Shown: piece after piece, positions 1 through 5,715 of the stretch | Position numbering within the stretch: the first letter of the stretch is position 1 | Layout of the letters: each line of letters begins with the position of its first letter | Source: Sedimentisphaerales bacterium | GTDB taxonomy: Bacteria > Planctomycetota > Phycisphaerae > Sedimentisphaerales > SM23-30 | Direction: 5' to 3' | DNA: 8,766 bases | NCBI GenBank assembly: GCA_030636065.1 | Contig: DAOVXR010000053.1 | Coordinates: 1 to 8,766 of the forward strand | The notes under the pieces: generated by a model | What the model was told of the DNA's origin: nothing | Seen by the model: only the letters and a program-made list of their open reading frames with translations | Databases searched by the model: none | Position numbers and translations under genes: made by a program

Positions 1-2
1 GG

Positions 3-176
3 CAATATGGGCTTAAATACTTTTTGGGTAAGGAGATACGACGACAAAAGGCAAGTTTTGTTTGGCGAAAAACTTCTTCGGAAAAAAGGCATGATTTGAC
101 AAATTTGAAACGTAAAATCGCTGAAAAGATGTTTTTATCGAAGATTCTTTGGAGAAAACTTTTGAAATGGCACTAA
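3..176 (+). CDS. Possible 3' end of a plus-strand gene (partial, unrecognised)
   Basis: Frame 3 is open from the left edge to a TAA at 174-176, giving 57 codons with no start inside the window. The product would be the basic, Lys/Arg-rich C-terminus of a protein, ending in residues KLLKWH. The stop lies 3 nt before the perfect hairpin at 180-211, as expected for the end of a gene. I recognise no family. Frame 1 is also open for 32 codons (stop 97-99) and the minus strand carries a 60-codon frame here, so the reading frame is not certain in this AT-rich DNA. The hairpin position is the main reason to prefer this frame. Confidence 0.4.
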   Translation, partial: QYGLKYFLGKEIRRQKASFVWRKTSSEKRHDLTNLKRKIAEKMFLSKILWRKLLKWH

Positions 177-179
177 AAA

Positions 180-211
180 AAGGTTCAGAAAACACACCTT
201 TTCTGAACCTT
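180..211 (-). terminator. Perfect 13-bp hairpin with T-tract on the minus strand
   Basis: AAGGTTCAGAAAA (180-192) and TTTTCTGAACCTT (199-211) are exact inverted repeats around a 6-nt loop. The left arm is preceded by a run of A, so a minus-strand transcript would have the stem followed by about seven U, the form of an intrinsic terminator. In the plus direction the stem lacks a following U-run but sits just after the stop at 174-176, so it may also protect or end that message. Confidence 0.7.
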
Positions 212-220
212 CAGTAAGTC

Positions 221-249
221 ATTATACCAATTCTGTCTTTAGATTTCAA
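221..249 (-). promoter_or_regulatory. Strong sigma70-type promoter pointing left
   Basis: On the minus strand the sequence reads TTGAAA (249-244), a 17-nt spacer, then TATAAT (226-221). That is a perfect -10, a five-of-six -35 and the ideal spacing. Transcription would start near 214 and run directly into the hairpin at 211-180. No credible minus-strand gene lies downstream in the window. AT-rich DNA can produce such matches by chance, but the full combination is unusually good. Confidence 0.55.
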
Positions 250-541
250 CCGTGAATTTTACTAAACTCCAATTTTGTCCTGTTCCTGATAGGGCTTCTA
301 ATGAATCGGTTTTACCAGTCGTTCAAGTGCGTGCCAAGCTCGCTTCCATAGCGTTCATCCGGCGTGGGCGTTGCACGGTTTTGGCATATTTTTGGGGATC
401 GCAATTGACGGTGATTATCTTGAATGAATGTTGACTTTTCGATTGCTTGTAACAGGAGGGGGATTGGTAGAGTCTAATGGAAAAGATTTAATATGGGGCA
501 TTCTGGATCGTTCTGGAGCAAATTAAGGGCAGGTGCTAATT
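250..541. other. Intergenic stretch without a supportable gene
   Basis: Short open frames exist on both strands, for example 252-434 plus (60 codons) and 428-529 plus (33 codons, ATG start), but none has a ribosome-binding site or recognisable motif. The segment around 330-430 is more GC-rich than its flanks and may be a remnant of something transferred. I cannot assign it. Confidence 0.4.
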
Positions 542-621
542 CTATGGAGCAATGCCAAAGAACAACTCTTTTGCCACAACATCTAAATCAAACAGATTAA
601 CCTCTCCGTCTTGCCAATGAA
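542..621 (-). pseudogene. Dockerin-like repeat remnant
   Basis: The minus strand encodes DGEVNLFDLDVVAKELF followed by a few residues and a TAG at 544-542. The pattern of Asp, Gly, Asn and Asp residues followed by a hydrophobic helix resembles a type I dockerin Ca-binding loop (consensus roughly DxNxDGxVNxxDxxxxxxxl). Only one repeat is present and no start codon precedes it. It is in the same reading frame as the glycosyltransferase upstream, separated by that gene's TGA and open throughout. It is probably the decayed end of an exported protein, or 3' sequence left behind by rearrangement. The dockerin call rests on motif recognition only. Confidence 0.45.
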
Positions 622-666
622 CGCCGCTTGACAACCTTGTGGGTATTTTAGTGGCTTAATATCCGA

Positions 667-1650
667 TCACACAGAAAAATTATAATATTCCAACTCAACA
701 GATGTTTCTGGCTGACTTGAAGGTTCAGTAGATTCAAATAGACCTTTCCAAAGCCCCATGACATAGGTGATATGAGTGGCAAAGATGGCTGGGCCAATCG
801 AAAAAGCGATAGAACGGCGATTATTTGTTATCAAGCAACAAATAGCGATATATAAAAGCAGAGCGATATACGGGGTGAAAAGATAAAGCACAGGCCAAAA
901 TCCCCCGATTATAGCAATGGTTACAATGACTATGGGCACTAAGCAGCCCAGCATGTGAAAAACGCCCCACAAACTCGGCCTGATCTTAAATTGCCTGGCA
1001 CGGCCCCTGCCATAGCCAAACATCTTCTTCAGGAATAGTTTAATCGTTTCCGGCCGAGGCTCACAGGCGATAACATGGGGGTCGTAAAGCAGTTTTTTAT
1101 CGGGGAAACACTGATGGAAACGTTCGAAAAATTCGTTTTCTTCATTCGGGCATAACCTTTCATCCAATCCTCCAAGTTGAAGATAAAGCTCACGTCGCAG
1201 GGCAAAGTTGCAGAAGATCAGATCCGAATCGCATCCTTCACGAAGCCGACCTACAGGTTGATAACGAGCCCGTTTGGACAATACACCAATACAGGAGGTA
1301 AATACCGCATCCACAAGATTGGGTATGTATCTTTCAGTAGGAACAGCGGGATTGGGACCACCGACACCGGCCACTTGGGTATCAGAAAAGTTCGGGGCAA
1401 GACACATGAGATAATCCGGCTCAGGGCAAGAGTCATCGTCAAAAAATACTAAAATATCACCGGTAGCCTGTTGGACTGCCTGGTTTCGTTGTCGGCAGGG
1501 CTGAAGGCCGCGGGCCAGAATAATTTCAAGACGTTCCCGAGGCCAATTAAGATTATCGATATAGTCCAGGCCGTAAGGCCTATCATCCCCCGGCCAGACG
1601 GGAATTATTATAGAAAAAATGGACATTTCTTCACTGCTTTGTTTTCGCAT
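667..1650 (-). CDS. Glycosyltransferase family 2, membrane-anchored at the C-terminus
   Basis: A 327-aa inverting GT-A glycosyltransferase, probably moving a sugar from a nucleotide-sugar to a lipid-linked or polysaccharide acceptor on the cytoplasmic side of the membrane. The N-terminus has the GT2 opening strand (SIIIPVWP, residues 13-20). The DxD metal and nucleotide site is FFDDDS at 69-74. An acceptor region with CNFALRRE (147-154) and GGLDER (160-165) leads to an acidic ED-like motif NEENEFFERF (169-178). GYGRGRARQ (212-220) precedes hydrophobic segments at about 230-275 and 281-300, resembling ExoA-like enzymes in layout. The first ATG has GGAAAG just upstream; the ATG at codon 9 is also possible. 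The gene begins 9 nt after the RHS fragment stop and in the same frame. The substrate cannot be read from sequence. The acidic, polar tail after 305 is not part of the usual fold. Confidence 0.88.
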   Translation of the reverse strand: MRKQSSEEMSIFSIIIPVWPGDDRPYGLDYIDNLNWPRERLEIILARGLQPCRQRNQAVQQATGDILVFFDDDSCPEPDYLMCLAPNFSDTQVAGVGGPNPAVPTERYIPNLVDAVFTSCIGVLSKRARYQPVGRLREGCDSDLIFCNFALRRELYLQLGGLDERLCPNEENEFFERFHQCFPDKKLLYDPHVIACEPRPETIKLFLKKMFGYGRGRARQFKIRPSLWGVFHMLGCLVPIVIVTIAIIGGFWPVLYLFTPYIALLLYIAICCLITNNRRSIAFSIGPAIFATHITYVMGLWKGLFESTEPSSQPETSVELEYYNFSV

Positions 1651-1659
1651 GACTTTCCA

Positions 1660-3003
1660 TCAGCACTCTATAAATCGCCAGCCGTCATAATAATAACGTG
1701 TTGTTACACCACCGGCGATCTTTTCAATTCTTCTACCGAATGCATCATAAGTATATTCGGCCACTAAATTCTGCTGATCGTCTTCAATCGAGGTCAGACG
1801 GTTTTCGTAGTCATATTCATAAGTGTAATCGAGATTGCACTCGGTCATATTGCCTGCATTGTCATGAGTAAGACTATTGCCGCCGATGGTTGTATATTCG
1901 TTGACGTTATTATGGGCGTACATAACCTCGTCCCCATCACGGTTTTTGAGTGTTAGCCGATTGCCGAGATCATCATAGGTGAACTCCTCATCACACGGAT
2001 CTCCAAGATACACCGCCTGGGTGAGTCTGTCAAGTGTGTCGTAGGCGTAAAGATTGCAGGGATCGGAGGTGCGATGGGCAAACAGTTGATCGGTGATATT
2101 GCCTGCTGCATCGTAGGTATAGGTAAAATCGATAACATCACAGGCATCAGAATCATAGCTATGAACCCGGCTAACCCTGCCGAAGGAATCGTAAGTAATC
2201 TGGCGGGTAACACAGGGGTCATTGTAATACTTCTGATGTACGTAAGAGCCTGCGTAATCGTAAGTTACAAGAGTGTCCCCGTCGCGGCTGACGGTATCGA
2301 CCTTACCGAGTGAGGTATAGGTAAAGTCGTACGTTTCACCACTGGCACAGGGGTCGGGATAGCTGATCTGGACGGCCTGGCCGAGTTGATCTCGCTGGTA
2401 GTCGGTAATAAATGTGCTGTCGGAGCCGATGGTCTGTTTGGCCTGGGTCAGGTAGCCCAGGTAGTTATAGACAAATTCATTGGCACTAACGGCGTCCGGG
2501 TCAGCGGTAGTACCCTTTTCGGCCTTGACCATCAGACCTCGGACATCATATTGATACGATTCCACGATAGGGGTGTCATCATCGTTCTGCTTACTCAGTA
2601 GATGACCCAGCCTGTCGTAGCTATAGACTGTGGTAATGCCTCGCTGATCGATCCGCTGAGTGGGTTTTCCATTGGAGTTGGGATCACCGTAAGTATAACT
2701 AACCGTACCGTTGTCGGGATAGGTTACCAAGATAGCCTGACCGAGTTTATTGTAGTCATAGTCAGTGCTTTGCGCATTAGTGCCGTCATTGCCGATCTGA
2801 CAGACTAGGCGGCCCAAACGGTCATAGACATACCCGGTAGTTCGATCAATATTGCAGGGGTCTTCCGTTTTGCTTATCAAACGGCCAAATCCATCATAAA
2901 TATAGGTGGTATAAATCCCTTTGGGATTGGTTTCCTTGATTCGCCGGCCGTCGCCGCACCCGCCATCGACGCCCCAGATCGTCATAATCGCTATGGGCTT
3001 CAA
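1660..3003 (-). CDS. RHS/YD-repeat protein fragment, lacking the RHS core end and true N-terminus
   Basis: The frame encodes about 447 residues of tandem YD repeats of the type YxYDxxGRL: YIYDGFGRL (34-42), YVYDRLGRL (58-66), YSYDRLGHL (127-135), YTYDAAGNI (295-303), FTYDDLGNRL (341-350), YTYDAFGRR (417-425). Repeats of this kind form the beta-cage shell of RHS/Tc-type proteins, usually secreted or surface-exposed. DPC/DPCN insertions recur at 48-51, 217-219, 262-264, 314-317 and 335-337. The protein ends TRYYYDGWRFIEC, exactly where intact relatives continue into the core hallmark region and a variable C-terminal tip; both are missing. The TTG at 3003 has no ribosome-binding site. RHS homology continues upstream in another frame (see 2951-3088), so the first ~19 residues of this frame are probably spurious. 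I judge it a broken gene. Confidence 0.85.
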   Translation of the reverse strand: MKPIAIMTIWGVDGGCGDGRRIKETNPKGIYTTYIYDGFGRLISKTEDPCNIDRTTGYVYDRLGRLVCQIGNDGTNAQSTDYDYNKLGQAILVTYPDNGTVSYTYGDPNSNGKPTQRIDQRGITTVYSYDRLGHLLSKQNDDDTPIVESYQYDVRGLMVKAEKGTTADPDAVSANEFVYNYLGYLTQAKQTIGSDSTFITDYQRDQLGQAVQISYPDPCASGETYDFTYTSLGKVDTVSRDGDTLVTYDYAGSYVHQKYYNDPCVTRQITYDSFGRVSRVHSYDSDACDVIDFTYTYDAAGNITDQLFAHRTSDPCNLYAYDTLDRLTQAVYLGDPCDEEFTYDDLGNRLTLKNRDGDEVMYAHNNVNEYTTIGGNSLTHDNAGNMTECNLDYTYEYDYENRLTSIEDDQQNLVAEYTYDAFGRRIEKIAGGVTTRYYYDGWRFIEC

Positions 3004-3088
3004 GCAGGCGGTCTATTTGATTTAAATTACCGCAAATCAAGTTCAGGTCATGGCAAATTGAATTCAAGTAGAGGCTACTTAACTTGCA
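2951..3088 (-). pseudogene. Upstream part of the RHS fragment in a shifted frame
   Basis: A second minus-strand frame, open from just below the TAA at 3091-3089, encodes SDYDDLGRRWRVRR at about 2992-2951. YDDLGRR is a YD repeat, so this is RHS coding sequence. RHS reading resumes in the other frame from about 2946 as RRIKETNPKG. Four nt between the two readings give a net frameshift at 2946-2951. Further upstream the frame reads heptad-like Leu/Asn residues (LNSICHD, LNLICGN, LNQIDRL) of unknown origin, and RHS similarity is lost, so the 5' end of the gene is absent here. Confidence 0.6.
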
Positions 3089-3091
3089 TTA

Positions 3092-3469
3092 TGGGACACA
3101 GAGAGCATAAACAAGACATCTTGAAGTTGATTACCATTTCTTTTTATCATCAGAACGGTTTATTAAAGATGTTTATCAGTATTGGCAGGGGCATCCGGTG
3201 TTTTTGCCGCTCAAAAAATCATTAGAATTCTCTTAATCGCTATAATCCGCATGCCGATGAGCTTGCTGTCCGGCGGCGTGGAGGCGAATCGCAGCGTAAA
3301 TGAAAAAGAAAAATTTGAGCCACCGAGAGGATACAGAGAACACAGAGATTTTCAGACGCTGATTTCGCGGGTTACACTGATTATGGTCTTGTAAATGATT
3401 AGATGTCCGCATGGTGTAAGTGCGGACAAGGTATGTGTAGATCGTTTTTTTTGTGAAAGGAAAATTGTT
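3092..3469. other. Gene-poor stretch with repeat-like sequence
   Basis: Open frames at 3182-3394 (plus) and 3233-3511 (minus) have no recognisable motifs and overlap each other. The segment 3317-3386 contains a purine-rich run (GAGCCACCGAGAGGATACAG and continuing with ACACAGAG) followed by CGCTGATTTCGCGGGTTACA. It resembles low-complexity intergenic repeats I associate with many environmental bacteria, though only one copy is present in this window. A small hairpin AAGTAG-agg-CTACTT lies just outside at 3066-3080. Confidence 0.35.
3404..3428. promoter_or_regulatory. Inverted repeat upstream of the FN3 gene start
   Basis: TGTCCGCA (3404-3411) and TGCGGACA (3421-3428) are perfect inverted repeats with 9 nt between them, about 42 nt before the ATG at 3470. 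It could be an operator or a hairpin in the 5' leader. A run of eight T follows at 3444-3451, too far away for a standard intrinsic terminator. No confident -35/-10 pair was seen. Confidence 0.4.
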
Positions 3470-3505
3470 ATGAAGTTTCCGTATAGTGAAGCAGAAGTCG
3501 GGTAG
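3470..3505 (+). pseudogene. 5' end of an FN3-domain protein gene, cut by the IS
   Basis: A good ribosome-binding site (AAAGGA at 3456-3461, spaced 8 nt) precedes an ATG encoding MKFPYSEAEVG, then TAG at 3503-3505, formed where the IS begins. The peptide resembles the start of the small FN3 proteins I associate with this bacterial group (MKFPxxEAEV-type opening), and the rest of such a protein continues on the far side of the IS in the same orientation. I infer that this is the detached N-terminus of the gene at 4965-5474. The family match is from memory and the fragment is only 11 codons. Confidence 0.5.
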
Positions 3506-3567
3506 TGTCAAGAAAGTTTCTCACTTTTTGTTTTAGTCTTTTCAATGGTCATGGCTTAACTGTCCTA

Positions 3568-3594
3568 TGACCCCCATGGGGGTCAATTTTTTTA
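3568..3594 (+). terminator. Intrinsic terminator inside the IS left end
   Basis: TGACCCCCATGGGGGTCA (3568-3585) is a perfect 18-bp palindrome followed by ATTTTTTTA. In the plus direction this is a GC-rich stem with a U-run. It would stop transcripts entering from the interrupted FN3 gene before they run antisense into the transposase. It also lies just past the transposase stop (3600), where it could act at the 3' end of that message. Confidence 0.7.
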
Positions 3595-3599
3595 TCGGT

Positions 3600-4856
3600 C
3601 TATGAAGCCTTACTCCTGACTTTTTCTGCTTCCAATGTTTGCTTGGCAGCTCGTTCTTTCTTCAGTTCCGTCAAATGGTCCATATTCATATACCGCCTCG
3701 TACCCCACTTGGTACCTGCGATGTGTCTCAGTCTGGCTGCTGCTAACATCAAAGCAGAGTTGCCATCGGGAAAACAGCCAACCACGCGGCTACGGCGGCG
3801 TATCTCACGCATGATCCGCTCAAGAGGATTGTTCGTCCAGATATGGCGTTTATGCTCAGCAGGGAAGTCGTAGTAACTCAGTGTCTCATCGATGCTGTCA
3901 CGAACCTTTTTAGCCGCCTTGCAGAGTTTCATCTTATCAAGCTTGTCAGCAACTGCGGAGGCTTTTTCTCTGGCCTCTTTAACACCTTCCTGAGCGTGGA
4001 TCGCTTTTAGCATCGCGGCAACTTCTTTCATCTTACCTCGTGGTACGACGCTGAATACATTTCGATAAAAATGCACACCGCAACGCTGCCATTTTGCATC
4101 GGGATAATAATCAGCAATCGATTCGATAAGCCCCATACACTTATCCGATATGATCAGGTCAGGGCATTGTAAGCCTCTTTGCTTTAGATAGGCCAGAAAG
4201 CTGCCCCAGCCAGCTTTATCTTCCTTACAGCCTTCAGCTACGCCAAGTATATCACGAAAGCCGTCTTCGCCAACACCGATAGCTACAAGTACAGAGACAT
4301 TGCGTACTTCACCGCCCCAGGTGCGTTTGAGGCCGATTCCATCAAGATACACATATGGATGCCTGCCTTCGATCTTTCGGTTACGCCACTTATCAATACG
4401 CTCATACATCTTCTGGTTGAGATCGCTGACAGTTCCGGCACTAACCTTCATGCCCCATAGAGCTTCGGTTATATCTTCAACTCTGCGAACAGATACGCCC
4501 GCCAGGTACATCTCCATCAAAGCTTCTTCGACAGAGGATTCTCTGCGACGATAACGTTCGATGATCGCGGTTTCAAATTTAGCTCCCCGAAGCTTGGGTA
4601 CTTTTAATTCTACTTCGCCTGAGGTCGTATGAAGTTTACGCTTGTAATGACCAGCCCGCCCACCAGTCCTTGCTTCGGTGCGTTCATAGCGTTGAGCGTT
4701 ACAAAGCTGGTCAGCCTCAGTGTCAAGCATGTCGTTGAGAGTTTCCTCAACGGTGCTGCGAACCATCTTGCCGAGATGATCTTTGAACTGATCTTCATTG
4801 ATTTTGATGACGTTACTCAAGTTCTTAGCCGCTTCTGTCGATATACTCTTTTGCAT
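3600..4856 (-). CDS. IS256-family (Mutator-type) DDE transposase
   Basis: A 418-aa protein, full length for the family, that would cut and join the ends of its own element. The RNase H-like catalytic residues are visible: D172 in VYLDGIGLK, D238 in LIISDKCMGL and E346 in TNNPLERIMREI. The family C/DxxH signature sits between them as WQRCGVHFYRN (C259, H262). The N-terminal ~160 residues hold the DNA-binding region, including GHYKRKLHTTSGEVELKVPK (69-88). A helical insertion with GVKEAREKASAVADKL (291-306) precedes the Glu. No internal stop or frameshift is visible, so it may be functional. The ATG at 4856 has AAAGGA 6 nt upstream, but that site is the 3' arm of a long-range stem (4862-4921), suggesting that translation is blocked on read-through transcripts. 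Confidence 0.95.
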   Translation of the reverse strand: MQKSISTEAAKNLSNVIKINEDQFKDHLGKMVRSTVEETLNDMLDTEADQLCNAQRYERTEARTGGRAGHYKRKLHTTSGEVELKVPKLRGAKFETAIIERYRRRESSVEEALMEMYLAGVSVRRVEDITEALWGMKVSAGTVSDLNQKMYERIDKWRNRKIEGRHPYVYLDGIGLKRTWGGEVRNVSVLVAIGVGEDGFRDILGVAEGCKEDKAGWGSFLAYLKQRGLQCPDLIISDKCMGLIESIADYYPDAKWQRCGVHFYRNVFSVVPRGKMKEVAAMLKAIHAQEGVKEAREKASAVADKLDKMKLCKAAKKVRDSIDETLSYYDFPAEHKRHIWTNNPLERIMREIRRRSRVVGCFPDGNSALMLAAARLRHIAGTKWGTRRYMNMDHLTELKKERAAKQTLEAEKVRSKAS

Positions 4857-4861
4857 AATGG

Positions 4862-4927
4862 GTCCTTTCCCTGAAACAATGGTTAATAGTCGTTCTATTT
4901 ACCATCGACCAGAGAAAGGACTTTTTT
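4862..4927. promoter_or_regulatory. Nested inverted repeats sequestering the transposase ribosome-binding site
   Basis: Outer arms GTCCTTTC (4862-4869) and GAAAGGAC (4914-4921) are perfect complements. Inside them TGGTTAATAG (4880-4889) and CTATTTACCA (4895-4904) pair with one mismatch around a 5-nt loop. In a minus-strand transcript begun upstream of 4921, the outer stem covers the AAAGGA ribosome-binding site of the transposase. In the plus direction the outer arm is followed by six T (4922-4927), so it may also terminate outward transcription. Long folding distance makes this a prediction. Confidence 0.55.
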
Positions 4928-4964
4928 AATCTACTTTTCAAATGTGCGAAACATATCTTACGTT

Positions 4965-5474
4965 ATCAACGGTCGTGCGCGATATCGCGCAGCACGGCGG
5001 GACCGGGTCAGTGCCATCAGCCACTTGCGATTGGCAACGAAGGATAAAGACGAAAAGCTCAAACAGCTTAAACGAATTATGAAAGACTGCCTCAGGAAAT
5101 CCCAGGTCGATGCAAAGGACGATCCGAAAAAGCTGAACCTGATCGGCTGGGGGCCGAAGTCGCAGCCTACCCCAGTTGCCCCGCCCAACCAACCGGCGAA
5201 CCTGACACCCGTTACAGAAGGTGCCGGTACGGTTACGCTCAAGTGGGACAAACCCTCCAACAGCGTTACCGGTGGGTATGTTCGCAACTATCTCATCCAA
5301 CGCCGCGATAAAAGCAGCGGCGAGTTCGGGCCGTGGAGCCTGTTAGATACCGTCTATCACGAAATAGCCGAGTTATCCGATCAGCCACAAAAGATGCAGA
5401 TGGAATACCGGGTCAAGGCGTCCAATGCCGCCGGTGAAAGTAACCCGTCGAATGTCGCAACGGTTGTACTCTGA
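4965..5474 (+). pseudogene. FN3-domain protein, 3' part of an IS-interrupted gene
   Basis: Open from a GTG at 4944 inside the IS end (176 codons), but the genuine gene sequence starts at about 4965. Numbering from that GTG, residues 11-68 form a charged helical segment (RYRAARRDRVSAISHLRLAT, then KDKDEKLKQLKRIMKDCLR). Residues ~82-176 form a fibronectin type III domain, with a Pro-rich entry (PTPVAPPNQP), core Trp in TLKWDKPS (98-105), YLIQRRD (116-122) and the typical ending YRVKASNAAGESNPSN (155-170). No membrane segment is seen. Such proteins are probably binding or structural; no enzyme signature is present. The N-terminus lies at 3470-3505 on the other side of the IS. By comparison with remembered relatives, several tens of codons between the two pieces are missing. 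The GTG at 4944 lacks a ribosome-binding site, so the fragment is probably silent. Confidence 0.75.
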
Positions 5475-5504
5475 CCTATTGGCGTGGGGGCGGTTTCAGA
5501 CAGA

Positions 5505-5535
5505 CAACTTCCCGCAGTTGACCTGCGAGAAGTTG
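5505..5535. terminator. Hairpin after the FN3 gene
   Basis: CAACTTCCCGCAG (5505-5517) and CTGCGAGAAGTTG (5523-5535) form a 13-bp stem with one mismatch around TTGAC. In minus-strand RNA the mismatch becomes a G-U pair. It lies 30 nt after the FN3 stop (5474). No U-run follows, so it may be a 3'-end stabiliser or factor-assisted terminator. The remaining DNA up to 5715 shows no gene. Confidence 0.5.
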
Positions 5536-5715
5536 CCTGATAATTATCACGACCGCTAACGTTTCTCATCTTGACTTTTCAAAGAGCGTTGAAAGACAAC
5601 AAAGTACGAAAACCAACCAAACTCAACTTTACCCAAAACACCTACTACCTCTATTTCGGCCTATCTTGATTCGCTGAACCACTGCCCTGCCTACAACAGA
5701 AAGGTGGCACACGAT

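Larger units (their letters stand above)
3505..4964 (-). mobile_element. IS256-family insertion sequence
   Basis: About 1.46 kb, with one transposase on the minus strand. The ends carry imperfect inverted repeats: 3510-3530 (AAGA, GTTTCTCAC, TTTG) and the complement of 4939-4959 (AAGA, GTTTCGCAC, TTTG), sharing an 8-of-9 core. The left tip reads GTGTCAAG from 3505; the right tip is diverged (mirror position about 4960-4964). I see no 8-9 bp target duplication, which together with the coding sequence missing from the host gene suggests an insertion followed by an adjacent deletion, or an old element. Exact ends are uncertain by a few bases. Confidence 0.75.

Noticed and set aside
13..195. 60-codon minus-strand frame downstream of the promoter at 221-249
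   Set aside because: It starts with GTG in the hairpin loop, has no ribosome-binding site and overlaps the terminator; the plus frame 3-176 fits better.
252..434. 60-codon plus-strand frame
   Set aside because: No ribosome-binding site, no recognisable motif and atypical composition; kept only as part of the intergenic description.
3233..3511. 92-codon minus-strand frame, and the 70-codon plus frame at 3182-3394
   Set aside because: They overlap each other, cover repeat-like DNA and the FN3 leader, and show no protein-like pattern.
4944..4964. GTG at 4944 as the true start of the FN3 protein
   Set aside because: These codons lie in the IS inverted repeat, there is no ribosome-binding site, and a better start exists at 3470.
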